Positions 37,622 through 46,935 of a stretch of DNA of 64,000 nucleotides are shown here, in pieces; within the stretch, counting starts at the first letter, position 1; every line of letters begins with the position of its first letter. The notes beneath the pieces were generated by a model that had not been told where the DNA came from, searched no databases, and was given only the letters and a program-made list of their open reading frames with translations. The position numbers were made by a program, and so were the translations under genes. Origin of the DNA: Bacteroidaceae bacterium (GTDB taxonomy: Bacteria; Bacteroidota; Bacteroidia; Bacteroidales; Bacteroidaceae); the NCBI GenBank assembly GCA_017466325.1, contig JAFTUK010000005.1, positions 1-64,000 on the forward strand, written 5' to 3'.

Positions 37622-39676
37622 ATGCATTTCTTTTTTCTACACACATCGTCATATGGTAGGACCATCACATTGCGTGTTTGGTTTTCGATGCTAACCTTTA
37701 TGGGCATATGTTGTACCTGGGCGCAAGAGGTTACTGACTCGGCAAGGCATATGAGTGAGGTAATGATAGTGGCCAAGAGGATAGAGAACCATGAGGTAGG
37801 ACCGGTGCAGGAACTGAAGGGTAGGGAACTAAAGGAACTTAGCGTGTACTCGGTGGCAGATGCCTTGCGCTATTTCTCTGGTGTGCAGGTTAAAGACTAT
37901 GGTGGCGTGGGAGGATTGAAAACGGTGAACATACGTTCGCTTGGCACAAACCACACGGGTGTGTTTCTCAACGGCATACAACTGGGCAATGCACAGAACG
38001 GCCAGATAGACCTTGGGCGCTTCTCTATGGACAACATGGAGGCCCTGCAGATGTATAACGGACAGAAGTCCTCTGCCCTACAGACAGCAAAGGATTTTGC
38101 TTCGGCCTCTGCTATATATATGCGCACGCGCAAACCTTATTTTATAGGTGCGGAGAAAGGCTATAGGTGCAATGTGGGCATGAAGGTGGGTTCGTTTGAT
38201 ACCTATAATCCAACGCTCATTTGGGAACAGAGACTTTCGGACAAGGTCTCAGCAATGTTGTCGGCCGAGTACATGACCACATCTGGCAAGTATCCTTTTT
38301 CCTATGCAAAAAAGAACGGTTATGACACCACTGAGGTGCGCAAGAATGGTGATGTCATGTCTCTTCGCATAGAGACGATGTTGGCAGGTGAGATGCAGGG
38401 AGGAGAATGGTGTGGACAACTTTATTTCTACGATAGCGAACGGGGTTTTCCTGGTGCTTCGGTACGTGAAGAGCCAGGAAAGTTCCGTCATCAAGACAGA
38501 CAATGGGATACATCGGTATTTGCCCAATGTTCTTGGCAGAAAAGGTTCACTAAACGCTACCAACTGATGTTCAACGGCAAGGTGGCGTGGGACTATCTGC
38601 ATTACCTAAGCGATCCGAATCTTGATATCACCACCATGTATACAGATAACGAGTACCGGCAAACGGAGGCTTACCTCTCTGTATCACACCAGTTTGGCAT
38701 AACTCCATGGCTAAAGGCCTCGCTGGCCAATGATGTACAGTACAATTATCTGGATGCTAACCTCACAAATTTTGTATATCCGTGGCGATGGACGGTACTC
38801 AGTGCATTGGCTATGAATGTAGAATGGAAAGGGCTCACAGCTCAGGCCTCCTTACTTCATACCTGGGTCAAGGATGAGGCTTCGAAGGTGGGAAGTGTGG
38901 GTTTGCACAAGAGTGTATTCACCCCATCTGTGGTGGTAGCGTACAAAGCGATGGACGACAAGAGGGGTATGCTGAACATCAGGGCATTTTACAAGCGTAT
39001 CTTCCGTATGCCAACGTTCAACGATCTGTACTATACTTTTATAGGCAACAAGGCCTTGAAACCCGAATATACCACACAGTACAACATTGGACTAAACTAC
39101 AATCGTACCATGGGACAAGGTTGGTTGAGAAGGTTGGAATGGCAAACGGATGCATATTTCAATCTGGTGGAGGACAAGATTGTGGCTATGCCAACGAGCA
39201 ACCAATTTCGGTGGACGATGATGAACTTTGGCTTGTGCCACATTTGGGGAGTGGAAACTTCGCTGAAAGCCTCTTGGCAGATAAAGAGGGTAGGAGTTGG
39301 CACCTCGTTGACCTATACTTTCAATCGTGCCATGGACAAGACGGACAGGCGGAGTGAGTTCTACGGTGGACAGTTGCCCTACATTCCATGGCATGCCTTT
39401 TCTGCCATAGTGTCGGCAGAGTACAGAGGATGGCGATTGAATTACAGTTTTATTTACACGGGCGAGAGATACGAGTCCAGTGCCAATATTCCAGAGAACT
39501 ATTCCCAACCATGGTACACTAGCGATTTGGGGCTTTCCAAACAGTTTAGGATAAAGAAGGTGGCTTTGCGCTTTAGTGTCGAAGTGTGCAACATCTTCAA
39601 CCAGCAATACGAGGTGGTGCAGTGCTATCCCATTCCGGGTACTAACTTTAAGACGAAACTAAATGTGGAGATATAG
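37622..39676 (+). CDS. btuB: TonB-dependent outer-membrane cobalamin receptor
   Basis: Beta-barrel receptor importing B12 with energy from TonB. The 684-residue protein has a signal peptide ending ICCTWAQ, a plug domain (about 40-155: SVADALRYFSGVQVKDYGGVGGLKTVNIRS, the usual plug motif) and a 22-strand type barrel ending in NVEI. The ATG at 37622 was taken; a TTG four codons earlier also keeps the frame. The cobalamin riboswitch and the btuG-like partner downstream fix the substrate as a corrinoid. Confidence 0.93.
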   Translation: MHFFFLHTSSYGRTITLRVWFSMLTFMGICCTWAQEVTDSARHMSEVMIVAKRIENHEVGPVQELKGRELKELSVYSVADALRYFSGVQVKDYGGVGGLKTVNIRSLGTNHTGVFLNGIQLGNAQNGQIDLGRFSMDNMEALQMYNGQKSSALQTAKDFASASAIYMRTRKPYFIGAEKGYRCNVGMKVGSFDTYNPTLIWEQRLSDKVSAMLSAEYMTTSGKYPFSYAKKNGYDTTEVRKNGDVMSLRIETMLAGEMQGGEWCGQLYFYDSERGFPGASVREEPGKFRHQDRQWDTSVFAQCSWQKRFTKRYQLMFNGKVAWDYLHYLSDPNLDITTMYTDNEYRQTEAYLSVSHQFGITPWLKASLANDVQYNYLDANLTNFVYPWRWTVLSALAMNVEWKGLTAQASLLHTWVKDEASKVGSVGLHKSVFTPSVVVAYKAMDDKRGMLNIRAFYKRIFRMPTFNDLYYTFIGNKALKPEYTTQYNIGLNYNRTMGQGWLRRLEWQTDAYFNLVEDKIVAMPTSNQFRWTMMNFGLCHIWGVETSLKASWQIKRVGVGTSLTYTFNRAMDKTDRRSEFYGGQLPYIPWHAFSAIVSAEYRGWRLNYSFIYTGERYESSANIPENYSQPWYTSDLGLSKQFRIKKVALRFSVEVCNIFNQQYEVVQCYPIPGTNFKTKLNVEI

Positions 39677-39702
39677 ATGATTACATATTATAAAAAATAC
39701 AA

Positions 39703-40890
39703 ATGAAGAAAAGAGTATACATTCTATTGCTTGGCATATGCATGGTATGGACAGGATGCCGTACTGATGCCGAAGACATCATCCCTTCGCAAGACGAGGA
39801 GGTAAGCACTGGTAATAGTGCTCAGACAACAGAGAGCATAAAAGGTTTCTATCTGCTAAATGAGGGCAATATGGGAAGCAATAAGTGCACGTTGGACTTC
39901 TACGATGCCACAACTGGTATATACACTCGCAACATTTATGCAGAGGTAAATCCTAGCGTGGTGAAAGAGCTTGGTGATGTGGGCAACGATCTGCAGGTGT
40001 ACGACGGAAAACTATGGGCGGTGGTAAATTGTTCGCACTTTGTGGAAGTAATGGATGCTGGGACGGCAGAGCACATTACACAGATTTCCATACCCAATTG
40101 CCGTTATATCTGTTTTGATGGAGAGTATGCCTATGTGAGCAGTTATGCGGGTCCAGTGCAGATAGATCCCAATGCACGACTGGGCTATGTGGCAAAGATA
40201 GACATCAAAACCCTACAGGTGGTAGATACATGCACTGTTGGGTATCAGCCAGATGAACTGGTGGTGTCAGACGGGAGAATATATGTGGCCAATTCGGGAG
40301 GCTATCGTGTGCCAAATTACGACCGTACAGTATCTGTCATAGATATAGCTTCATTTCGGGTGGTGGAGACTATTGATGTTGCCATCAATCTGCACCGAAT
40401 GGAAGTGGACAAGAGAGGATATGTGTGGGTAAGTTCTCGAGGTGATTACTATGGTAGAGGTTCTAAGACCTTCGTTATAGATACCAAGGGCAATGAGGTA
40501 TGCGACTCGTTCGAAGTGGCTAACTCGGAGATGACCATATCGGGCGATTCGCTTTACATAATCGGTTCGGAATGGAGTTATGTCAGCAACTCATGGCGTG
40601 TGACTTACAAAATCATAGACACAGAGAAACGTCATGTGGTTAGCGAAAATTTTATTGCGGATGGTACTGGTAGCAGGATACGTATGCCCTATGGCGTGGC
40701 GGTGAATAGATATGCTGGCGAGTTTTATATCACGGATGCAGGAAATTATGTCTCGCCTGGAACGCTGTATTGTTTCTCGCTCGACGGAGTATTAAAATGG
40801 AGCGTCCGTACAGGCGACATACCTGCACACTTTGCTTTCGTCAGCACACCTTGGCACAAACCTAATAAAGAAGTAAAGATAGAAGAATGA
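39703..40890 (+). CDS. btuG: Surface B12-binding beta-propeller lipoprotein, BtuG-like
   Basis: The 395-residue lipoprotein (lipobox VWTGC, Cys about 19, followed by acidic DAED as in surface-exported lipoproteins) folds as a YncE-type seven-bladed propeller with repeats such as VSSYAGPVQIDP, VGYQPDELVVSDGRIYVANSGG and ATNRYAGEFYITDAG-like blades. In Bacteroides, BtuG2 caps BtuB and binds cobalamin very tightly. The position directly after btuB behind a B12 riboswitch supports the same role here. The next gene overlaps its stop by 4 bases. Confidence 0.9.
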   Translation: MKKRVYILLLGICMVWTGCRTDAEDIIPSQDEEVSTGNSAQTTESIKGFYLLNEGNMGSNKCTLDFYDATTGIYTRNIYAEVNPSVVKELGDVGNDLQVYDGKLWAVVNCSHFVEVMDAGTAEHITQISIPNCRYICFDGEYAYVSSYAGPVQIDPNARLGYVAKIDIKTLQVVDTCTVGYQPDELVVSDGRIYVANSGGYRVPNYDRTVSVIDIASFRVVETIDVAINLHRMEVDKRGYVWVSSRGDYYGRGSKTFVIDTKGNEVCDSFEVANSEMTISGDSLYIIGSEWSYVSNSWRVTYKIIDTEKRHVVSENFIADGTGSRIRMPYGVAVNRYAGEFYITDAGNYVSPGTLYCFSLDGVLKWSVRTGDIPAHFAFVSTPWHKPNKEVKIEE

Positions 40891-41990
40891 AATCAAGACT
40901 TTTTTGTACACTATTTATGCTTAGTATCGCAATAAGCATATTTGCACAATCGCCTTATATTAGTCGTGTGTTTGAATTTATGCCTGCGCCAGGTCAGTTT
41001 GTCAACAATATGCCATATTACGACATGGGCGACACCCGTCAGGTTATGGCCAGAAAGGCTGAAGAGTGCCTGGCAGATGATGCTCGTGTGGTAGTCTCTC
41101 TGGGCAGTTATGGAGGCTATGTTGTTTTTGGCTTTGATCATGCCGTAGAGAATAGGCCAGGACAGATGGACTTTGAAATCTTGGGCAATGCCTTCTATAG
41201 TAATGCTAATGTCTCTAACAACAAACAAGGTGGTTCGTGTGAAGCTGGTATAGTGATGGTGAGCCACGATGATAATGGTAATGGCTTGCCCGATGATGAG
41301 TGGTATGAATTGGCTGGAAGCGATTATCATAATCCTGGCACAATAAAGCACTATAGCATCACCTATTATCGCCCGGCCAAGGATAAACAACCTACTCCCG
41401 ACCCATCAAATCCAGCCATAAGCGACACTTCCTATATTGCGTGGCGAGACAACCAAGGTCAGCAGGGTTATGTGCAACGTAATGCATATAATAGTCAAAG
41501 TTACTGGCCCGAATGGGTGGATGCTGATTCGCTTTGTTTTCAAGGTACTCTGCTGCCAAAGAATGCGGTGGACGAGAGTGGTTTAGGCACCTATTATGTG
41601 CTTTATGCTTTTGATTGGGGTTATGCCGACAATCATCCCAATACCGATGCACGAAGTTCGTTCAACATAGAGTGGGCGGTAGATGGTGATGGTAAATCTG
41701 TAAATCTGCCATCCATACACTTTGTTAAGGTCTATACGGCACTTAACCAGACATGTGGATGGCTGGGCGAAACGAGTACCGAGGTGATGGGAGCCAACGA
41801 CTTGCATTTGCTCAATAGACAGATAGATGATACCACTCCCGTACAACATCCCACTATGTCACAGGGCTCTTTCAGGGGCGACGAGACACGATACACTATG
41901 CTTAATGGTGTGAGAGTGAACTCTCCAACGGCATCTGGAATCTACATCGAACACTCACCCAATGGCTTGAGAAAACTTATCGTCAGATAG
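40887..41990 (+). CDS. Exported cell-surface protein of the B12 operon
   Basis: The 367 residues have a signal peptide (IAISIFAQ) and no lipobox. It contains VFGFDHAVENRPGQMDFEILGNAF (about 73-96), HDDNGNGLPDDEWYELAGS (about 130-148, resembling a calcium-binding acidic loop) and the C-terminal IEHSPNGLRKLIVR. Proteins of this type often accompany BtuB/BtuG in Bacteroidales, as I recall, but their job is not known to me; corrinoid capture or handling at the surface is plausible. Its start overlaps btuG by 4 bases, so it is tightly coupled. Confidence 0.8.
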   Translation: MKSRLFCTLFMLSIAISIFAQSPYISRVFEFMPAPGQFVNNMPYYDMGDTRQVMARKAEECLADDARVVVSLGSYGGYVVFGFDHAVENRPGQMDFEILGNAFYSNANVSNNKQGGSCEAGIVMVSHDDNGNGLPDDEWYELAGSDYHNPGTIKHYSITYYRPAKDKQPTPDPSNPAISDTSYIAWRDNQGQQGYVQRNAYNSQSYWPEWVDADSLCFQGTLLPKNAVDESGLGTYYVLYAFDWGYADNHPNTDARSSFNIEWAVDGDGKSVNLPSIHFVKVYTALNQTCGWLGETSTEVMGANDLHLLNRQIDDTTPVQHPTMSQGSFRGDETRYTMLNGVRVNSPTASGIYIEHSPNGLRKLIVR

Positions 41991-42040
41991 CAAAATACGT
42001 GTAATAAATTCAATTATTAACTTTTAACAAAAAGCATCTT

Positions 42041-43012
42041 ATGAAGAAGACTTTTACTCTTTTGATGATTGCATCCCTAATGGTGTCAAATGTTCAAGGC
42101 CAAACTCGTGGTACAGATGAATCAAAGGACTATGTTCTGCGCACTCTTACCTTTGAGGATAAGGACTACAAGGGTACAGAGGACAATGCAAAGACCTATT
42201 GGTCGGACCTTATACCTGCTTCCGAGTATGGCAATGGCAATGGACGTGATTCCTGGTACGACGAGAACAACACCGGACTTTCTTTCTCCCCTTCTCCAAC
42301 ATCATTGTTCCCTGGTTATGGTGGCCATGCCATTTCGTGCTACGTGGGCAACGACCTTGAGCAATGTGGCAACTATATGTATGATCTTCAAGCCTATAAT
42401 GTAACTGGTGGCGCTAATGCTTCGGATAACTTCTGTGTGCACTTTGGCTATCTTGACGATTCCGGTATGGGCATGATGAACGAACTGGTTTATTTTGAAT
42501 TTGGTGATGGCAAGGAACGTGTGATAGATCACATGTATGTAACAAACACAACTTATGTCTACAATATACTTGAAAATGGCGATGGCTGGATGGTGCCTGC
42601 AGGTGGTGTCAGTGACGATTGTTGGTTCAAGATCGTGGCCTATGGCTACAATCTTAATGATGAACTTACCGGTATTGCAGAGTTCGCTCTTTGGGAGAAC
42701 GGTACGGGCATAAAGGATTGGACAAAATGGGAACTCAGTTCTTTGGGTAGTGTGGCCCGTGTAGAATTCAATATGATTGGTAGCGAGGAACTCTATGCAA
42801 GTGGTTATGGTCTTGGGGCACCAGGTTACTTTGCTTATGACAATGTTGCCGTTCGTTTTGATAAGAATATCGACACAGGAATTAAAGAATTGCAATCAAC
42901 TTGCAACGGACAGCAGACGTCTGTCATCTTCGACCTTAGTGGCCGTCCTGTACAGAAAACACAAAAGGGAATCTTTGTCCAAAATGGCAAGAAGGTTGTA
43001 GTAGCCAAATAA
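42041..43012 (+). CDS. Exported DUF4465-like protein of the B12 operon
   Basis: The 323-residue protein has a signal peptide (MVSNVQGQ) and a DUF4465-like beta-sandwich (about 30-270: RTLTFEDKDYKGTED, ISCYVGNDLEQCGNYMYDLQAYNVTGG, NTTYVYNIL, YFAYDNVAVRFD). It ends in a tail (VIFDLSGRPVQKTQKGIFVQNGKKVVVAK) like those of the CotH and GH16 proteins here. DUF4465 proteins occur in B12-regulated loci. BtuH, a described B12-binding surface lipoprotein family, may be related, but I cannot verify that. It is the last gene before two terminator hairpins. Confidence 0.8.
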   Translation: MKKTFTLLMIASLMVSNVQGQTRGTDESKDYVLRTLTFEDKDYKGTEDNAKTYWSDLIPASEYGNGNGRDSWYDENNTGLSFSPSPTSLFPGYGGHAISCYVGNDLEQCGNYMYDLQAYNVTGGANASDNFCVHFGYLDDSGMGMMNELVYFEFGDGKERVIDHMYVTNTTYVYNILENGDGWMVPAGGVSDDCWFKIVAYGYNLNDELTGIAEFALWENGTGIKDWTKWELSSLGSVARVEFNMIGSEELYASGYGLGAPGYFAYDNVAVRFDKNIDTGIKELQSTCNGQQTSVIFDLSGRPVQKTQKGIFVQNGKKVVVAK

Positions 43013-43088
43013 AAAGAGTTGGGATAACTCTTTATTATCTGCCAAACGTTGCTCCACTCCTTTATGGAATAAACCATAGGAGTGGAGC
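43013..43088 (+). terminator. Two hairpins ending the B12 operon
   Basis: AAAGAGTT/AACTCTTT (43013-43033) directly after the stop, then GCTCCACTCCT/AGGAGTGGAGC (43051-43088). Together they end the operon. Beyond them, to 43190, nothing more than a short C-rich stretch is seen. Confidence 0.75.
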
Positions 43089-43167
43089 TTATATTTGCGG
43101 GAGTTTGACGAATTCCTAACCCCTCCTTGTTGGGACGTGGCATCTTGAAAGAATTATTTTAATATCC

Positions 43168-43198
43168 TTGCCTCTTAGAGGAAAAAAACGTATCTTTG
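43168..43198 (+). promoter_or_regulatory. Promoter of the decarboxylase operon
   Basis: TTG at 43168 and a perfect TATCTTTG at 43191-43198, with a small GCGCC/GGCGC hairpin right after (43198-43214). The leader to oadG is about 115 bases with no other feature seen. Confidence 0.6.
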
Positions 43199-43318
43199 CG
43201 CCTCCAAAGGGCGCTTATATTATATAAGGTATATCTTTATGTCAGAGATTCCAGATTGGAGGGGGGGATGGTAGAGTGCTTGATGAAACGATACTAACAA
43301 GGAAACAATAATACAAGA

Positions 43319-43582
43319 ATGGAAAATTTAGGTATAGGTCTGCAATTGCTCGTAGTGGGCATGCTAACCGTCTTTGCCATCCTGCTGATAGTAATCTATG
43401 GTGGCAAGTTACTGATAAAGGTAGTCAATGCCATCGCTCCCGAGGAAGTGGCACAAGCCAAGAAGACTGTTGCCCAATCCACCCCTGGTGCCGTGGATGC
43501 TTCTACAATGGCCGTGCTTCAGGAGGTCGTAAAGCAACTGACCGGTGGCAAGGGACGAGTGGAGAGCGCGAAGAGAGTTTAG
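43319..43582 (+). CDS. oadG: OadG-family gamma subunit of sodium-pumping decarboxylase
   Basis: The 87 residues have one membrane helix (about 10-34, LLVVGMLTVFAILLIVIYGGKLLIKVV) and a polar C-terminal part, as in gamma subunits that anchor the carboxyltransferase to the membrane. It is the first gene of the G-A-B operon. Confidence 0.88.
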   Translation: MENLGIGLQLLVVGMLTVFAILLIVIYGGKLLIKVVNAIAPEEVAQAKKTVAQSTPGAVDASTMAVLQEVVKQLTGGKGRVESAKRV

Positions 43583-43585
43583 GGA

Positions 43586-43678
43586 ACGGAAAACGGAAAT
43601 CTGTTTCCGGTAGGGACACGGCATGCCGTGTCCGTGAATTCCGAATATTCCGATTACTCCGATTACTCCGATACAATT
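43586..43678 (+). repeat. Heptamer and nonamer repeats upstream of the alpha-subunit gene
   Basis: ACGGAAA repeats near 43586-43600 are followed by nonamers GAATATTCC, GATTACTCC, GATTACTCC and GATACAATT (43643-43678). The tract ends 28 bases before the oadA ATG. Confidence 0.65.
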
Positions 43679-43705
43679 CATTAACGAAAAAAATAAAGCA
43701 ATAAT

Positions 43706-45550
43706 ATGAAAGAAGTGAAATTCAGTTTGCTCTTCCGCGATATGTGGCAGAGTGCAGGCAAGTACCAGCCTCGTGTTGACCAACTTTTGAAGGTGGCCCC
43801 TGCAATTATCCGCATGGGTTGCTTTGACCGCGTGGAAACAAACGGCGGCGGTTTTGAACAGGTGAACCTGCTCTATGGCGAGAACCCCAACAAGAGCGTC
43901 CGCGAGTGGACAAAGCCTTTCCACCAGGCAGGCATACAGACACACATGCTCGACCGTGCACTGAACGGTCTGCGCATGAGCCCATGCCCCAAGGACCTCC
44001 GTAAACTCTTCTACAAGGTGAAGAAGGCTCAGGGAACGGACATCACCCGTATCTTCTGCGGTTTGAACGATGTACGCAACGTAATTCCCTCCATCCGTTA
44101 TGCCAAGGAGGCTGGCATGATAGCACAGGCATCGCTGAGCATCACCCATAGCCCCATCCACACCGTGGAGTATTACGTGGATCTGGCCAAGCAGTTCATT
44201 GATGCCGGTGCCGATGAAATCTGCCTGAAGGACATGGCAGGTATCGGTCGCCCCGTTAGCCTCGGCAAGATTGTTGAGGGCATCAAGGCATACAAGAAGG
44301 ACATCGTCATCCAGTACCACTCTCATGCAGGCCCCGGTTTCTGCATGGCATCCATCCTGGAGGTGGCTAAGGCCGGTTGCGACTACATAGACACCGGCAT
44401 GTCTCCCCTTTCATGGGGTACCGGCCACGCCGACATCATCACCGTTCAGGAGATGCTGAAGGATGCCGGTTTCAAGGTGAAGGAAATCAATATGGAGGCC
44501 TACATGGAGGCGCGTACCCTCATCCAGGAGATGTACGACGACTTCCTTGGCTACTATATCCCCGCACAGAACCACATCAACAATGCCCTTCTTGTTAAAC
44601 CCGGTCTGCCCGGTGGCATGATGGGCTCGCTGATGACCGACCTGGAGGACAACCTCAAGAGCCTGAACAAGTGGAAGCAGAAGAATGGCCAGCCCGAACT
44701 GACCACCGACCAGTTGCTGGTAAAACTCTTCGACGAGGTGGCCTACGTATGGCCCAAGGTGGGATACCCCTGTCTGGTGACCCCCTTCAGCCAGTATGTT
44801 AAGAACCTGGCTCTGATGAACGTAATACAGATGGAGAAGGGCAAGGAACGCTGGAGCATGATAGCCGACAACATCTGGGACATGATTCTGGGTAAGAGCG
44901 GCCAGTTGCCCGGTCCCGTTGCACCCGAACTCGTTGCCCTTGCCAAGGAGCAGGGACGTCAGTTCGAGACGGGCGATCCCCAGAACTACTACCCCGACGA
45001 CCTGGAGGACTACAGAAAGAAGATGCTGGCACAGGGTTGGCCCACTGGTCAGGACGACGAGGAACTTTTCGAGTACTCCATGCACCCCTCCCAGTACGAG
45101 GCATACAAGAGCGGTAAGGCAAAGGCCGACTTCGAGAAGGACCTGGCAGAGCGCAAGGCCAAGAAGAACGCTCCCGCCGCAGGTGTTGCCGAACTGCCCA
45201 AGACCATCAAGGTGAGTGTGAACGGACAGACCTACGAGGTGAACATCGCCTACGGCAACGAAGCGCCTGCCGCCACCCCTGCCGGTGCACAGGCTCCCGT
45301 GGCAACAGGCGAGGGCGAGGATATCCTTGCACCTCTGGAGGGTAAGTTCTATCGTACCAAGGACACACAGGAACAGGCCATACAGATAGGTCAGGAGGTT
45401 AAGGCCGGGGATACCCTCGGTTACATAGAGGCCATGAAGACCTACAATGCCATCCGTGCCGACTTCGACGGTATTCTTACCGCCGTGACGGTGAACTCTG
45501 GCGACTCCGTGGAGGAGGACGATGTGATAATGAAGGTTCTGAGAAAGTAA
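43706..45550 (+). CDS. oadA: Oxaloacetate/methylmalonyl-type decarboxylase alpha subunit with biotin domain
   Basis: Carboxyltransferase that moves CO2 from the acid to biotin. The 614 residues have a TIM-barrel domain (about 1-290) with CLKDMAGIGRP (about 173-183; Lys expected to be carbamylated) and YHSHAGPGF (metal-binding His), a conserved helical domain (about 300-460), a Pro/Ala linker (about 530-545) and a biotinyl domain with the EAMK biotin site near 578. The first motif reads RDMWQS where many relatives have RDAHQS. Oxaloacetate is the likely substrate, but methylmalonyl-CoA cannot be excluded. The beta subunit gene follows 21 bases later. Confidence 0.92.
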   Translation: MKEVKFSLLFRDMWQSAGKYQPRVDQLLKVAPAIIRMGCFDRVETNGGGFEQVNLLYGENPNKSVREWTKPFHQAGIQTHMLDRALNGLRMSPCPKDLRKLFYKVKKAQGTDITRIFCGLNDVRNVIPSIRYAKEAGMIAQASLSITHSPIHTVEYYVDLAKQFIDAGADEICLKDMAGIGRPVSLGKIVEGIKAYKKDIVIQYHSHAGPGFCMASILEVAKAGCDYIDTGMSPLSWGTGHADIITVQEMLKDAGFKVKEINMEAYMEARTLIQEMYDDFLGYYIPAQNHINNALLVKPGLPGGMMGSLMTDLEDNLKSLNKWKQKNGQPELTTDQLLVKLFDEVAYVWPKVGYPCLVTPFSQYVKNLALMNVIQMEKGKERWSMIADNIWDMILGKSGQLPGPVAPELVALAKEQGRQFETGDPQNYYPDDLEDYRKKMLAQGWPTGQDDEELFEYSMHPSQYEAYKSGKAKADFEKDLAERKAKKNAPAAGVAELPKTIKVSVNGQTYEVNIAYGNEAPAATPAGAQAPVATGEGEDILAPLEGKFYRTKDTQEQAIQIGQEVKAGDTLGYIEAMKTYNAIRADFDGILTAVTVNSGDSVEEDDVIMKVLRK

Positions 45551-45571
45551 AGTAGAGGAGGAAAGTGACTT

Positions 45572-46822
45572 ATGTTTAACGAGATACTGGAAAACCTCTA
45601 TAGCATGACCGCCTTCCAGGCCATTGCCGAGAACCCTTTGTTCCTGGTGATGTACCTGCTGGCCTTCGTGCTCCTGTACCTGGGTATCGTCAAGAAGTAC
45701 GAACCCCTGCTTCTGGTTCCCATAGCCTTCGGTGTGCTCATTGCCAACTTCCCCGGTGGAGGTATGGGCGTGACACAGGCCGATAGCGAGGGTATGGTGG
45801 AGTTCATGAAGAACGGAGTGATGGTGAAGAAGGACATCTATTCCATGCCCCTGCACGAGATAGCACACGACCTGGGATTGATGAACTACCTCTACTATGC
45901 CCTCATCAAGAGCGGACTTCTGCCTCCCATCATCTTCATGGGTGTGGGTGCGCTGACCGACTTCGGTCCTATGCTCCGCAACCTGAAACTGGCCATCTTC
46001 GGAGCCGCCGCACAGATGGGTATCTTTGCCGTGTTGCTGGCCTCTCTGGCTATGGGCTTCACACCCCAGGAGGCCGGTTCGCTGGGCATCATAGGCGGTG
46101 CAGATGGTCCTACGGCTATCTTCACCACCATCAAACTGGCTCCCCACTTGCTTGGTCCCATAGCCATTGCCGCTTATAGTTACATGGCTCTGGTGCCTGT
46201 TATCATCCCCATGGTGGTGAAACTGCTCTGTTCGGAGAAGGAACTTCGTATCAACATGAAGGAGCAGGACCGCCTTTATCCCGACGGAACTGAGATAAAG
46301 AACATGCGTGTGCTGAAGATTATCTTCCCCATTGCCGTTACGACCATAGTGGCCATCTTCGTGCCCTCTGCCGTGAGTCTGGTGGGTATGCTCATGTTCG
46401 GTAATCTGGTGAAGGAAATCGGTAACGACACCTCACGCCTGTTCGATGCCGCATCAAACGGTGTTATGAATGCCGCCACCATCTTCCTGGGCCTCTGCGT
46501 GGGTGCCACAATGACCGTGGATGCCTTCATCAACGTGCAGACACTGGGTATCGTGGCCGGTGGTTTCTGTGCCTTTGCGCTGAGTATCGCTTCCGGTATC
46601 TTCATGGTGAAGGCGTGGAACCTCTTTGCCAAGAAGAAGATAAATCCGCTCATCGGTGCAACTGGCCTCAGTGCCGTGCCCATGGCAAGCCGTGTGTGCA
46701 ATATCATCTCCACCCAGTACGACCCCAAGAACCACGTTCTCAACTATTGCATGTCGTCCAACATCTCAGGTGTTATCGGTTCGGCCGTAGCAGCAGGTGT
46801 GCTAATCTCGTTCCTGGGATGA
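45572..46822 (+). CDS. oadB: Sodium-translocating decarboxylase beta subunit
   Basis: Integral membrane subunit that decarboxylates carboxybiotin and exports sodium. The 416 residues have about ten membrane segments and the conserved GIIGGADGPTAIFTT (about 170-184) with the sodium-site Asp, plus FPGGGMGVTQ and NPLIGATGLSAVPMASRV. It completes the oadG-oadA-oadB complex, which would couple decarboxylation to a sodium gradient. Confidence 0.95.
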   Translation: MFNEILENLYSMTAFQAIAENPLFLVMYLLAFVLLYLGIVKKYEPLLLVPIAFGVLIANFPGGGMGVTQADSEGMVEFMKNGVMVKKDIYSMPLHEIAHDLGLMNYLYYALIKSGLLPPIIFMGVGALTDFGPMLRNLKLAIFGAAAQMGIFAVLLASLAMGFTPQEAGSLGIIGGADGPTAIFTTIKLAPHLLGPIAIAAYSYMALVPVIIPMVVKLLCSEKELRINMKEQDRLYPDGTEIKNMRVLKIIFPIAVTTIVAIFVPSAVSLVGMLMFGNLVKEIGNDTSRLFDAASNGVMNAATIFLGLCVGATMTVDAFINVQTLGIVAGGFCAFALSIASGIFMVKAWNLFAKKKINPLIGATGLSAVPMASRVCNIISTQYDPKNHVLNYCMSSNISGVIGSAVAAGVLISFLG

Positions 46823-46829
46823 TAAGAGT

Positions 46830-46930
46830 AAACGGAAATGTGAAAACGGAAAACAAAATCGCTCACCGCTCACCGTTAACCGCTCACCATTCACCGCTCA
46901 CCATTCACCGTTCATCGTTAAACGTTAAAC
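46830..46930 (+). repeat. Fourteen heptamer units upstream of the DUF4199 gene
   Basis: AAACGGA, AATGTGA, AAACGGA, AAACAAA, a three-base break, then ten gap-free 7-mers (46861-46930) of the form GYTMACC: GCTCACC (four times), ATTCACC (twice), GTTAACC, GTTCATC, GTTAAAC (twice). The array ends 5 bases before the ATG. Confidence 0.85.
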
Positions 46931-46935
46931 GTTCT

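Noticed and set aside
46861..46930. CRISPR-like array
   Set aside because: Units are 7 bases with no spacers. None of the repeat tracts in the window has the 25-40 base repeat and spacer pattern, and no cas gene is present.
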